DNA of 64,000 nt, taken from Cnuibacter physcomitrellae (GTDB lineage Bacteria > Actinomycetota > Actinomycetes > Actinomycetales > Microbacteriaceae). The stretch lies in the NCBI RefSeq assembly GCF_014640535.1, contig NZ_BMHD01000001.1:2110214-2174213 (forward strand), written 5' to 3'. A model generated the notes under the pieces. The model had not been told where the DNA came from. It saw only the letters and a list, made by a program, of their open reading frames with translations, and made no database searches. The position numbers were made by a program, and so were the translations under genes. Of the stretch, positions 16,878 through 25,766 are shown one piece after another (within the stretch, counting starts at the first letter, position 1; each line of letters opens with the position of its first letter).

Positions 16878-17231
16878 TCAGAAGGAGGAGAAGCCGCCGC
16901 TCGTGGCGAGGAAGGCCAGGGCGAGGACGAGGGCGTTGAGGACCACGCCGATGATGGCCGCGACGGGCGTGCCCCGCTTCGAGACGAGGCCGACGATGAG
17001 GCCGATCACCGACAGCACGAGCCCGAGGACGGCGACCAGGAACGTCAGCGGGATGACGGCGAGCAGGTACCAGAGGGCGTTCATCTGCTCGGGCAGGAGC
17101 GCCCAGATCACGATCGCGAGGGGCATCACCACCGCGAGCACCCCGAGCACGATCCCGGCGATGCCGAGCCCCTTCGCGACCGGATGAGCCTTCGCCCGGT
17201 CGACCACCACTGCATCCCCCGATGTCGTCAT
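16878..17231 (-). CDS. Small four-helix membrane protein (DUF4190-like)
   Basis: 117 aa with a short polar N-terminus and three to four hydrophobic helices: GIAGIVLGVLAVVMPLAIVI, the following LLAVIPLTFLVAVLGLVLSV and the C-terminal AIIGVVLNALVLALAFLA. The repeating G-I-V-L-G pattern resembles DUF4190 proteins of actinobacteria. TAGGGT (minus strand; 17238-17243) plus 6 nt precedes the ATG, a leaderless start. Role unknown. Confidence 0.7.
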   Translation of the reverse strand: MTTSGDAVVVDRAKAHPVAKGLGIAGIVLGVLAVVMPLAIVIWALLPEQMNALWYLLAVIPLTFLVAVLGLVLSVIGLIVGLVSKRGTPVAAIIGVVLNALVLALAFLATSGGFSSF

Positions 17232-17296
17232 GCGATGACCCTAGCGTCTGCTCAGACCCGCGACCAGGGTGCGAAGGTGCCGGCGATGCGAGACGC

Positions 17297-17959
17297 TCAG
17301 GGCTGGAGGTGATCCGCGACCCAGCCGCCCTCGACCCGGAGGTACCGCAGGCGACGGTGGAGGCGATCGCGGCGTCCGAGCCAGAACTCCACGTAATCCG
17401 GGACGAGGCGCAGCGCCCGCCATGCTGGAGGCCGCGGCACGTCGTCGCCGTGCTCGTCGAGGAGACGCTCGGCCGCGTCGGCGAGAGCTGCCCTCCCCTC
17501 CGCAGGGCCGGTCGCGAACGGGACGGACTGGGCAGCGACCGCGGTGGCCGCCCGGGAGCGAGGCGATCGATCGGCGAAGAGCGCATCCGACTCGGCCCCG
17601 CCGAGGACCTCCACGACCCCTTCGAACCGGAGCTGCTGCATCGTCTCGCGCCAGTACGCCTGCAGCGCGGCGTGCGGGTTCTCGAGGAGGACACCGCCCT
17701 TGCGACTCTCCAGCGAGGTCCCGAACACCAGACCCGTATCGTCGATCCGCTTCACGTCGACCGATCGGGCGCTCACGGACCCGCTGGACGACGCGGTCGC
17801 GAGCGTCATCGACAGCGGCTCGGACACCCCGATCTCCCGGGCCGCGGCGAGCCACTCCCGCGCGAGCGCCAGAGGCTCGGCGGGCGCCTCCGTGAACTCG
17901 GGCAGGTCGGCCGTCTCGGTGCCGGACAGCGGGGTGCCCATGCTTCGCGCATCCGTCAT
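17297..17959 (-). CDS. pdxH: Pyridoxamine/pyridoxine 5'-phosphate oxidase
   Basis: 220-aa FMN enzyme that oxidises PNP or PMP to pyridoxal 5'-phosphate. Typical features: MTLATASSSGSVSARSVDVK, the FMN-binding TSLESRKGGVLLENP, YWRETMQQLRFEGVVE, FWLGRRDRLHRRLRY and the C-terminal GGWVADHLQP, which matches the PdxH end. Its ATG overlaps the stop of the upstream GNAT gene by 4 nt (ATGA), so it is translated from the same message. No second PLP-biosynthesis gene is nearby. Confidence 0.82.
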   Translation of the reverse strand: MTDARSMGTPLSGTETADLPEFTEAPAEPLALAREWLAAAREIGVSEPLSMTLATASSSGSVSARSVDVKRIDDTGLVFGTSLESRKGGVLLENPHAALQAYWRETMQQLRFEGVVEVLGGAESDALFADRSPRSRAATAVAAQSVPFATGPAEGRAALADAAERLLDEHGDDVPRPPAWRALRLVPDYVEFWLGRRDRLHRRLRYLRVEGGWVADHLQP

Positions 17960-18528
17960 GTCAGTTCCAATCGCATGATCACGCGCGGGAACCCGTTGAT
18001 CACCGACGTGGTGTCGGCGGCCTTCGTGAAGCCCGCCCGTTCGAACAGGGACCGCGTGCCGACGTACGCCATGGTCAGGTCGACCCGCTCGCCGCCGTTG
18101 TCGACGGGGTACGCCTCGATCGCGGGCGCGCCGGAGGCGCGGGCGAAGTCGACGGCGCCCGCGACGAGTGAGTGGGAGATGCCCTGCCCCCGATGGCCGG
18201 GGCGCACCCGCACGCACCACAGCGACCAGACGTCGACGTCGTCGACGTGCGGGATCCTGCGGTTCGTGGCGAAGGACGTGTCGGCCCGCGGATGCACGGC
18301 CGCCCATCCGACGACCTCGTCGCCGTCGTACGCCAGCACGCCGGGTGCCGGCGTCTCGCGCACGAGCCGCTGGACCCGCTCCCCGCGCTGGCGTCTGGCG
18401 AGCGCCAGGTTCTCCTTCGAGGGGAGCCGGTAGCTGAGGCACCAGCAGACGTTCGAGTCGGGGTTCTTCGGCCCCACCATGGTCGCGACGTCGGCGAACA
18501 CCGTCGCCGGACGCACCTCGATCGCCAT
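17956..18528 (-). CDS. GNAT-family N-acetyltransferase
   Basis: 190 aa. The acetyl-CoA-binding motif A is VRVRPGHRGQGISHSLVAGAV (R/Q-x-x-G-x-G type), with WSLWCVRV as beta4 and YVGTRSLFERAGF as the C-terminal motif B. The N-terminal CWCLSYRLP stretch matches the subgroup of actinobacterial GNATs with a Cys-Trp-Cys motif. TAGCGT (minus strand; 18535-18540) plus 6 nt precedes the ATG, a leaderless signature. Co-translated with pdxH. Substrate unknown. Confidence 0.85.
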   Translation of the reverse strand: MAIEVRPATVFADVATMVGPKNPDSNVCWCLSYRLPSKENLALARRQRGERVQRLVRETPAPGVLAYDGDEVVGWAAVHPRADTSFATNRRIPHVDDVDVWSLWCVRVRPGHRGQGISHSLVAGAVDFARASGAPAIEAYPVDNGGERVDLTMAYVGTRSLFERAGFTKAADTTSVINGFPRVIMRLELT

Positions 18529-18608
18529 GCCGTCACGCTACCGCGCACCTCCGACCGCGCCCACCGCACGCGAGGTGCCCGCCGCGCCGCGAGATGACAG
18601 CGCTGAGA

Positions 18609-18655
18609 CGCGAGAAGACGCCCCTCCCGCAGCGTGGGAGGGGCGTCTTCTCGCG
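18609..18655. terminator. Strong hairpin terminator
   Basis: A perfect 20-bp stem (18609-18628 with 18636-18655) and 7-nt loop lie downstream of the GH92 gene (minus strand) and upstream of the GNAT gene. It should terminate the mannosidase message. Arms start CGCGAGAAGACGCCCC, similar to the metQ terminator (GCGAGAAGGCGCCC). Confidence 0.8.
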
Positions 18656-18719
18656 GATCGGCGTGATCCGCAGGCCCGCGGGCCCGCCGAGAAGGCGGGG
18701 CCCGCGGCCCGCGGGACCG

Positions 18720-21700
18720 CTAGGCGCGGTGGGTGCGGCGGCGGCGGAGCAGGAGCAGCACGCCACCGGCCAGGATCACCAGGAGCGCGAGGCCCCCGGC
18801 GAGGCCGGCGCCGAGCGTGTCGGCACCCGTGTTGCTCAGGTGCGACGCCGCGGAGCCGCTCGCCGGGCCGGTCACCCCGGTGCTGCCGTCGCCGGGCGTG
18901 CGCGGGGGCAGCACCTGGAACGGCACCGACACCGGGACGCCCGAGACCTCACCGGTCACCTCGATGGCGTGGTCGCCTACCTCCGCGTCGGCCGGCACGG
19001 CGAACGTCAGGACGATGGCGCCCTTGTCGCTGGCGACCGGCGCACCCACCTCGACCGGGTCGGAGTGGAAGACCACGTGAGCGGTCTCTCCGGGCGCGAA
19101 GCCCTCTCCCGTCACCGTGACCAGGTCACCGGGGCGCCCCGAGCCGGAGTCGACGTGGATCTGCGGGTCGTAGACGGGATCCACGGTCGGCGGCACCACC
19201 TGGATGGTGGCGGTCGCCGGCATGGCCGACTCGGCGCCCGTGGCGACGATCGCGTAGATCGCGGGCTGCGCATCCGACGGCACCGTGAGCGAGGCGGAGA
19301 TCGCCCCGTCGGAGCCGGCGGTCACCGTCTGCCGGACCTCGGGCGAGGTCTGCAGCACCACGTCGACGCTCTCGCCCGGCTTGAAGCCGGTGCCGCTCAC
19401 CGCGACCGTGGCGCCCGCGAGCACCTCGTCGGCCGGGTCGGCGGTGATGGCCGTGGTATAGACCGGTGCGGCCGCGATGGTGGCCTTCAGCGTCAGCTGC
19501 GAGGTCCCGGCCGTGGTCGCCACCGTGACGGAGACCGTGTAGGTCCCGGCCGCCGCGTAGGTGTGCGTCCCGCTGAGCGCCATCGAGCCGTCGGCGCCCG
19601 GCGTGATCGTCGCGTCCTCGGTCACCGTGCCGTCGCCCCACTGGACGCGGGCGATCGGCGCCTCGGCCTTCGGGTCGGTCGGCACGACGGTGGCCAGAGC
19701 GGCCGTGAGCGACTCGCCCGCGGTGCCCGTCACATCCGCCCCCGCCGTGGCGGTGAACGAGGTGTCGACCGGGAGCTCGCCGTCCGAGGCGATGGCGAAC
19801 ACGTGGACGCGTCCGGTCTCGCTCGGCTCACCGGGCTGGTCGGGCATCGTGATGCTCGCCACGGTCTTCCCCTCGGGGACGGTGTAGGGCACCGTCGAGA
19901 AGAAGTACGGAGCGGCCCCGTTCTGGCTGCCGCCGACCAGGCGGTACGCCGACTTGACGACCTCGATGTTCCCGTAGGGCGCGGTGGCGGACTGGTTGCC
20001 GCCCTTCGTCCAGTCGGAGAACTGCAGCAGGATCGTCGCCGTCGTGCCGTCGGTGAAGGTCACCGTCGCGGTCGTGTCCTGGTTCTTCTCGGTCGCGGCT
20101 CCGATGAACGAGAGCTGCGTCGCTCCGGCGCCGAGGTCGACCGCGATGGTCTGCCCGTCTCCGGTCGCGTTGTCGGGCGCACCCACCGGCAGGGCCGGGA
20201 TGGTGAACCTCAGGTCCGTGCCGGGCACCGTCATGGGCTTGCCGAACGTCACGCCGGCCGCGAGGAGCGCCTGGCGCGAGTACGAGATGCCCTTGGCGTC
20301 GCAGTCCGCGCCGCCGATGCCGTCGTCGCCGATGCAGACGCTGTCGTAGGCGGCGAGGAGGCTGCCCTCCTCGACGTACGCGACGGTGATCGACACGAGG
20401 CCGCTGGTCGACGTCACTCCGTCGGTGAGGGTGACGCGGGCCTGGTACACGCCGGGGAGCGCGTACTCGTGGCTCGCGGACACCGGCGTGTTGCCGAGGT
20501 CGGCCGCACCGAGCGTCGCCGGCGTGGTCGCCGATCCGTCTCCCCAGTCGACCGTCGCCGAGTAGCCCTCGGCCGACCCGCCGGAGGCGATGCCGAGCGC
20601 GAACTCCTTCTCGACACCCGACGAGGCGGCGAGTCCGTCGGCTGCGCTGAAGCGCAGGTCGGCGGCCTGGGCGCCGGTGCCGTCGGTGAGCAGCTCGAAC
20701 TCGCTCAGCGCGATGGTCGGGTCGCCCGCGGTGACGGTGAGGCGGTACTGCTGGTAGGCGGCGGGACGCTCGATCTGGAACGGGACCGTCTGGTTCCGCT
20801 GGGCGAAGGTGCGCCCGGTCCTCTCATCCAGGGTCGACCAGGTCACGCCGTCGTCGCTGCCCTCGAGCTTCCAGGCCGACGGGTCGGCCTTCGACGCCCC
20901 CGAGGTGAGGGTATAGAAGCTCGGCGCCTGACTGGCGCCCTTGTAGGTGACGGTCACCGACGGGGTCGGCCCGGCGAAGGTGAGCTGCGTCCGCGACGAG
21001 TCGTCGACCAGCGCGCCCGCGTTCTCGCCGCCCGCGCTCGACACCGTGGCCAGCGTGGGCTCGGTGGTGTCCTTGAGCGGGGTGGCGACTCCGGTGCCCT
21101 CGGTCAGCGACGGCAGGCTGTCGGCCTCGCCCGTTCCCCACGTGCTGGGCTCGGCGCCCATCGTGAAGTCGAGCGTCGCGCCGTCCGTGAGGACGTGCGA
21201 GTCGAGGGAGGTGCTGGTGTACTCCTCGCCGTTGACGCGCAGCGACTGCACGTACTTGTTGGTGGTGGAGTTGCCCGGCGCGTTGATCACCAGGTCCTTG
21301 CCGCCCGCGAGGTGCACGGTCGCCTTGGTGAACAGCGGCGAGCCGAGCACGACCTGGTCGGATCCGACCTGGAGCGGGTAGAAGCCGAGCGCGTTGAAGA
21401 GGTACCAGGCGCTCATCTCGCCGTTGTCCTCGTCGCCCGCGTAGCCCTGACCGATGGCACCGCCCGCGTAGGAGCGCTGCAGCGCCTCACGCACGATGGA
21501 CTGCGCCTTCCAGGGCGCTCCCGCCTCGTTGTACATGAACGGGATGTGGTGGCTGACCTGGTTGCTCACGCCCCACTGGCCGTAGCGGCCGTCGCGGGCC
21601 TCGACCATCTCGTGGATCGAGCCGGTCGTGGTCTCCGGGGTGGCGAAGAACTCGTCGAGCTTCTGCTCGAGTCCCTGCTTGCCGCCGTAGAGGTTCGCCA

Positions 21701-23705
21701 GACCGTTGGGGTCCTGCGGAGCGTGGAACGCGAAGTTCCAGCCGTTGGTCTCCGTGTACGGACCCCACCAGGTCTTCGGGTCGTACTCCGCGGGCGGCGT
21801 CACGAACGTGCCGTCCGCGTTGCGGGCCTGGAAGAACCCGCCGATCGACGGGTCGAAGAGGTTGACGTAGCCCCGAGCGCGCTCGAGGTAGTAGGCGCTC
21901 TCCTCCTTCAGCTGCTCGACTCGGTCGGCCGGCGTGCGCGGGTCGTTCGCGAGCGCGGCGGCCATGTTGCCGATGCCGAAGTCGTTGATGTAGCCCTCAG
22001 CAGCCCACGAGACGCTCTCACCCTGCGTCGCCGGCGTGTACCCGAGGAAGATCGACGAGTTCAGGCTCTTGCGGCCCACGCTGTCGTTCGACGACGGCAC
22101 CGACGCGTTCTTGATCGCGGCGTCGTACGTGGCCAGCGCATCCGGCAGCGGCACCGAGCGCACGTAGGCGTCGGCGAACGCAACGTCGGACGAGGTGCCC
22201 GTCATGATGTTGGCGTAGCCGGGCGAGGACCACCGGGCGATCCAGCCGCCATCGCGGTACTGCTGGGTGAAGCCGTCCACCAGCTCGCCCGCGAGCTCCG
22301 GATAGAGGATGGAGTACATCGGCCAGACGGTCCGGTAGGTGTCCCAGAAGCCGTTGTTGACGTACATCTTGCCGTCCTTGACGACAGCACCGGTCGTCTC
22401 GGCGGTGCTCGCGCCGCCCTTCGTGACCGGGCTCGCGTACTGGTACACGGGCGCGTTGACGGTGCCGGTGTTCTCGAACTGCGAGTTCGGGTAGAGGTTC
22501 AGGCGGTAGAGGTTGCTGTACGTGGTCCGCAGCTCGGTCTCGGTGGCACCCTCGACCTCGAGCACGCCGAGACGGTCGTTCCATGCGGACTTCGCGGCAT
22601 CCCGCACCTGGTCGAAGCCCTGCCCGCCGACCTCCATCGCGAGGTTCTGCTGGGCCTGCGCGAGGCTCAGGTAGCTGGTGGCCACGCGGAGCAGCACCTG
22701 GTGGTCGTCGCCCGAGCCGAAGCTGAACTTCGCGAACTTGGTGAGCTGACGGCCGCCCTGGGCGGTGCCGGTGCTGGTCGGCGCCTGGTCGAGCACGCCG
22801 TAGACGTACATGCGCGTCCGGCCAGTGTCGCCCGCGGCGCCGTTCTCGACCCAGCCGGTGACGGTGCCGTCGGCCGCGATGTTCAGGCTGCCCTCGCTGG
22901 TCGAGCCGTTGGGCGCGTCGAGCACGATGCTGCCCGAGTCCGACGGGAAGGTGAACCGCATCACGGCCGCGTGGTCGGTCGGGGTGACCTCCGCCTTGAC
23001 GCCGCTGTCGAGCGTCACGCCGTAGTAGTCGGGCTGCGCCGTCTCGTTGTCGTGCCCGAAGCGGTCGGCGCGCGTGTGCCAGTTCCCGGAGGGGGTGCCG
23101 GATCCCGACACGGGCATCACCGAGAACTGGTTGCGGTCACCCATCCAGGGGCTCGGCTCGTGCGAGAAGCCGAGGCCCTCGAACCGGGTGCGGTTGTTGT
23201 CGTCGTTGTCCTGCTGCCACGAGTACTCGCGCGAGTTGGCGCCGGCGTTCGTGAGCGGGACGAGGAAGTTGAACCCGTTGGGCATCGCGGTGATGGCCTC
23301 GTTCGACCCGCGGGAGAACGCGCTCGAGGAGTTGGTGCCACGACGGGTGTCGACGTAGTTCGTCAGGCTCGAGCCGTCGATGGTCGCCGGAGCGGACTGG
23401 ATGCGGATGTCGTCCAGGTAGCCGCCGAACGCGGTGTCGGCGGTGCCGCCCGGGTTGTCGTAGTGGAACTGCACCGCGGTGACGGTCTTGCCCGCGGCGA
23501 TCGTGCCGAGGTCGATCTCGACCTGGTTCCACTGGTTCGGGTAGAGCACCTTGCCGGCGCCCTGTCCCTCCGCGGTGGCGTCGATGCCGTAGACGTCGAC
23601 GGGCTTCAGATCGGAGAGCTCGGTGCCGTCGCTGAAGCGCAGGTCGACCGCGGAGTAGGTCGACGGGTACTGCAGGTCGTTGGCGGTGAGCTCGGGGAAG
23701 ATCAT
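18720..23705 (-). CDS. GH92 alpha-mannosidase, main part (C-terminal to the in-frame TAA)
   Basis: 1661-aa frame continuing the upstream fragment. It begins MIFPELTANDLQYPSTY, the conserved S-Y-x-I-F-P-E region of GH92, so homology starts before this ATG. The GH92 N-domain is followed by the (alpha/alpha)6 catalytic domain: NGFNFLVPLTN, GGWIARWSSPGYANIMTGTS, FDPSIGGFFQARN and GDEDNGEMSAW (about 758) with the catalytic Glu. GH92 enzymes are Ca-dependent exo-alpha-mannosidases, usually alpha-1,2. Downstream are an F5/8 carbohydrate-binding domain, two PKD-like domains (VDWGDGS, VQWGDGT), two IPT-like repeats (SGTGFKPGESV, TGEGFAPGETA), then LSNTG, a TM span and RRRRTHRA: a sortase anchor. No ribosome site precedes the ATG; it abuts the TAA. 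Confidence 0.9.
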   Translation of the reverse strand: MIFPELTANDLQYPSTYSAVDLRFSDGTELSDLKPVDVYGIDATAEGQGAGKVLYPNQWNQVEIDLGTIAAGKTVTAVQFHYDNPGGTADTAFGGYLDDIRIQSAPATIDGSSLTNYVDTRRGTNSSSAFSRGSNEAITAMPNGFNFLVPLTNAGANSREYSWQQDNDDNNRTRFEGLGFSHEPSPWMGDRNQFSVMPVSGSGTPSGNWHTRADRFGHDNETAQPDYYGVTLDSGVKAEVTPTDHAAVMRFTFPSDSGSIVLDAPNGSTSEGSLNIAADGTVTGWVENGAAGDTGRTRMYVYGVLDQAPTSTGTAQGGRQLTKFAKFSFGSGDDHQVLLRVATSYLSLAQAQQNLAMEVGGQGFDQVRDAAKSAWNDRLGVLEVEGATETELRTTYSNLYRLNLYPNSQFENTGTVNAPVYQYASPVTKGGASTAETTGAVVKDGKMYVNNGFWDTYRTVWPMYSILYPELAGELVDGFTQQYRDGGWIARWSSPGYANIMTGTSSDVAFADAYVRSVPLPDALATYDAAIKNASVPSSNDSVGRKSLNSSIFLGYTPATQGESVSWAAEGYINDFGIGNMAAALANDPRTPADRVEQLKEESAYYLERARGYVNLFDPSIGGFFQARNADGTFVTPPAEYDPKTWWGPYTETNGWNFAFHAPQDPNGLANLYGGKQGLEQKLDEFFATPETTTGSIHEMVEARDGRYGQWGVSNQVSHHIPFMYNEAGAPWKAQSIVREALQRSYAGGAIGQGYAGDEDNGEMSAWYLFNALGFYPLQVGSDQVVLGSPLFTKATVHLAGGKDLVINAPGNSTTNKYVQSLRVNGEEYTSTSLDSHVLTDGATLDFTMGAEPSTWGTGEADSLPSLTEGTGVATPLKDTTEPTLATVSSAGGENAGALVDDSSRTQLTFAGPTPSVTVTYKGASQAPSFYTLTSGASKADPSAWKLEGSDDGVTWSTLDERTGRTFAQRNQTVPFQIERPAAYQQYRLTVTAGDPTIALSEFELLTDGTGAQAADLRFSAADGLAASSGVEKEFALGIASGGSAEGYSATVDWGDGSATTPATLGAADLGNTPVSASHEYALPGVYQARVTLTDGVTSTSGLVSITVAYVEEGSLLAAYDSVCIGDDGIGGADCDAKGISYSRQALLAAGVTFGKPMTVPGTDLRFTIPALPVGAPDNATGDGQTIAVDLGAGATQLSFIGAATEKNQDTTATVTFTDGTTATILLQFSDWTKGGNQSATAPYGNIEVVKSAYRLVGGSQNGAAPYFFSTVPYTVPEGKTVASITMPDQPGEPSETGRVHVFAIASDGELPVDTSFTATAGADVTGTAGESLTAALATVVPTDPKAEAPIARVQWGDGTVTEDATITPGADGSMALSGTHTYAAAGTYTVSVTVATTAGTSQLTLKATIAAAPVYTTAITADPADEVLAGATVAVSGTGFKPGESVDVVLQTSPEVRQTVTAGSDGAISASLTVPSDAQPAIYAIVATGAESAMPATATIQVVPPTVDPVYDPQIHVDSGSGRPGDLVTVTGEGFAPGETAHVVFHSDPVEVGAPVASDKGAIVLTFAVPADAEVGDHAIEVTGEVSGVPVSVPFQVLPPRTPGDGSTGVTGPASGSAASHLSNTGADTLGAGLAGGLALLVILAGGVLLLLRRRRTHRA

Positions 23706-23708
23706 TTA
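23706..23708 (-). other. Single in-frame TAA splitting the GH92 gene
   Basis: The minus strand reads AGC CGC CTG AGC TAA ATG ATC TTC. GH92 proteins normally read L-S-Y-x-I-F-P-E here, so a TAC/TAT Tyr codon appears changed to TAA by one base. There is no frameshift on either side. Both parts keep normal codon use, suggesting a recent mutation, a sequencing error or readthrough. Confidence 0.85.
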
Positions 23709-24587
23709 GCTCAGGCGGCTGGTCGCGCCCACGGCGACGTCGACGTCGAAGAGGCGGTTGGTGAACGACGCCTCGCCGTCAGCGCTGTGCTCGCCCGCGT
23801 AGCGGAGCGAGTGCGTGCCGGTCCAGCCGACGCGCGCCTTCATGTTGTAGCCGGAGCTGGGTCCGGTGGCGACGCCCGTGCTGACCGGCGCCGCGGGGGC
23901 GCTCGGGTCGACCTGGGCGAGGAGGTCCCAGTCGGCGAGCTGGATGAGGCCGCCGGAGTGGTTCACGATGCCGTCGAGCTTGTAGTACGAGTACGCGCCC
24001 GGAGTCTGGATGGTGTAGCTCTTCTTGACGCCGCGATCCGCATCCGCCCACGTCTGGTTGGTCTGCGTGTCGAGGTCGACCCACGTGCTGCCGTCGGTCG
24101 AGCCCTTCAGCACCCACTGCTTGGGGTCGCGCTCAGGCGCGTCGTTGCCGGAGGTGAGCGAGTAGGTCACGGCCGTGGCGACGTTCTGCAGCTGGTACTG
24201 GAGCCAGCCCTGCGGCTGGAAGACCAGCCACTTGGTGCCCGGGTTGCCGTCGGCCGCCCAGATGGCGGCCTCGTTGGGGGCGTTCTCGCCGCTCGCGGTC
24301 ACGGTCTTGACGCTGCCGAGCAGGCTGCCGCCGCCGGGGCCCTCGACGTTCTGCTGGAGCGGGGTGCCGTCGGCGGCGAGCTCGACACGGTCGGCGAACG
24401 GAGCCGCCTGATCGCTCTCGAACGAGGAGAAGAACTCCGTCTGGCTCGCGGCCTGAGCCGGGGCGACGGAGGCCAGCGGGATCATGGCGGCGACGACGGC
24501 GGCCACGACGATCGGTGCGGTCAGCCGCCCGGATCGAGTGGTGCGCCTTCGCTGGGAGCGCGGGTGGGCGAAGGGAGCGACCGGCAT
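23706..24587 (-). CDS. GH92 alpha-mannosidase, N-terminal part ending at an in-frame TAA
   Basis: 293 aa. Residues 1-47 are a long Sec signal peptide (twin Arg-rich start, hydrophobic VVAAVVAAMIPLASVAPAQA, cleavage after AQA). Next comes an F5/8 (discoidin)-type module, about residues 75-225 (NEAAIWAADGNPGTKW, WLQYQLQNVATAV, KQWVLKGSTDGSTW), then the first strands of the GH92 N-domain (FTNRLFDVDVAVGATSRLS). The next codon is TAA and the frame continues with ATG ATC TTC CCC, matching the family sequence. The gene is therefore one 1956-codon reading frame interrupted by a single stop. Confidence 0.88.
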   Translation of the reverse strand: MPVAPFAHPRSQRRRTTRSGRLTAPIVVAAVVAAMIPLASVAPAQAASQTEFFSSFESDQAAPFADRVELAADGTPLQQNVEGPGGGSLLGSVKTVTASGENAPNEAAIWAADGNPGTKWLVFQPQGWLQYQLQNVATAVTYSLTSGNDAPERDPKQWVLKGSTDGSTWVDLDTQTNQTWADADRGVKKSYTIQTPGAYSYYKLDGIVNHSGGLIQLADWDLLAQVDPSAPAAPVSTGVATGPSSGYNMKARVGWTGTHSLRYAGEHSADGEASFTNRLFDVDVAVGATSRLS

Positions 24588-24651
24588 GCGGGGGCCTTTC
24601 GACGCTGAAAGAGGAATGGTGACTGCGGACGTCTGCGCATCCGTCTGGGTT

Positions 24652-24681
24652 ACGGTAGCGACCCCCGAAGGGGTATGTCAA
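24652..24681 (-). promoter_or_regulatory. Promoter of the GH92 gene
   Basis: On the minus strand TTGACA (24676-24681) and TACCGT (24652-24657) are 18 bp apart, about 65 bp upstream of the mannosidase start. The -35 box lies inside the first LacI operator copy, so LacI binding would block RNA polymerase directly. Confidence 0.7.
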
Positions 24682-24701
24682 CGTTGTCTGTCAACGTTGT
24701 C
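24676..24701. promoter_or_regulatory. Two tandem LacI-type operators
   Basis: TGTCAACGTTGTC occurs twice back to back (24676-24688, 24689-24701). Each has the 8-bp palindrome CAACGTTG with a central CG, the hallmark of LacI/GalR operators. Core centres are 13 bp apart. They sit between the divergent lacI-type and GH92 promoters and can serve both. Confidence 0.8.
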
Positions 24702-24728
24702 CTAGAGAGATGCCGCTAGTCTTCTGGC

Positions 24729-25760
24729 ATGAGCGGCCCGACGACGAGGACCCGCGCGACCATGAGCGACGTCGCGGCGGCCGCCGGCGTGAGCCTGAAG
24801 ACGGTGTCGCGCGTCGTGAACCAGGACGGCTACGTCAGCGCCGAGACGCTCGCGACCGTGCAGGAGGCCATCCAGCGGCTCGGCTTCCGTCGCAACGAGT
24901 TCGCCCGCCAGCTCCGCCAGGGCACCACGGCGACGATCGGCCTCATCATGGAGGACGTCGCCGATCCCTTCTACTCCGTCCTCACCCGCGCCGTCGAGGA
25001 CGTCGCGCTCGCCCACAACTACCTGCTGCTCTCCGCCTCGTCCAACGAGGATGCGAGCCGCTCGCGCCAGATCGTCGAGTCGTTCAGCTCACGCGGCGCC
25101 GACGGCATCATCCTCGCCCCGGCCCAGGGCACGGACCCGGCGTTCCTCGCGGCCGAGATCGCCGCGGGATGCTCGATCGTCTTCGTCGACCGCATCGTGC
25201 CCGGGATCGAGGCCGACACGGTGCTCGCCGACAACGCCGGCGGCAGCTGCGAGGGCGTGACGCATCTGATCGCCCATGGCCACCGCCGCATCGCGTTCTT
25301 CGGCGACGACGCGTCGGTCTTCACCGCCGGCGAACGGCTCTCCGGCTACCGACTGGCGCTCGCGGATGCGGGCATCGCGTTCGACGACGACCTCGTGATG
25401 CTCGCGGCCCCCACACGCGACGACCTCGAGGACGGGATCGACCGCATCCTCGACCTCGAGGATCCGCCCACCGCCATCTTCGCGGGCAACAACCGGTGGA
25501 GCGTGCGGCTGCTGCGGCACCTGAAGTCGCGCGGAGAGATCGCGACGCGCGGGTTCGTGGGCTTCGACGACTTCGAGCTGAGCGACGTGCTCGAGCCGGG
25601 CGTCACCGTGATCGCGCAGGACCCGGCCACCATGGGCCAGCTCTCCGCCGACCTGCTCCTGCGCCGCGTGGGCGGCGACCGCCGCGCGTTCGAGCAGGTG
25701 CGGCTGAGCCCCCGCCTCGTCGTGCGCGGCTCCGGCGAGCTCCCCGGCCCCCACGCGTAG
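24729..25760 (+). CDS. LacI/GalR-family transcriptional regulator
   Basis: 343 aa. The N-terminal HTH and hinge helix are at residues 12-60 (MSDVAAAAGVSLKTVSRVVN, LGFRRNEFARQLRQG), followed by a periplasmic-binding-protein-like sensor domain (IGLIMEDVADPFYSVL, DGIILAP, VFVDRIVPG, FVGFDDFELSDVL). ATG 24729 follows TAGTCT (24717-24722) by 6 nt, so the message is leaderless. It is divergent from the GH92 mannosidase, with two matching operators in between. The ligand is thus probably mannose or a mannoside, by inference from context. Confidence 0.92.
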   Translation: MSGPTTRTRATMSDVAAAAGVSLKTVSRVVNQDGYVSAETLATVQEAIQRLGFRRNEFARQLRQGTTATIGLIMEDVADPFYSVLTRAVEDVALAHNYLLLSASSNEDASRSRQIVESFSSRGADGIILAPAQGTDPAFLAAEIAAGCSIVFVDRIVPGIEADTVLADNAGGSCEGVTHLIAHGHRRIAFFGDDASVFTAGERLSGYRLALADAGIAFDDDLVMLAAPTRDDLEDGIDRILDLEDPPTAIFAGNNRWSVRLLRHLKSRGEIATRGFVGFDDFELSDVLEPGVTVIAQDPATMGQLSADLLLRRVGGDRRAFEQVRLSPRLVVRGSGELPGPHA

Positions 25761-25766
25761 ATCACG

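Noticed and set aside
18594-24608. A 2004-codon open frame on the + strand
   Set aside because: It is antisense to the GH92 gene. Its translation is Arg/Gly/Val/His-rich with no domain and no ribosome site, a by-product of high-GC codon bias on the opposite strand.
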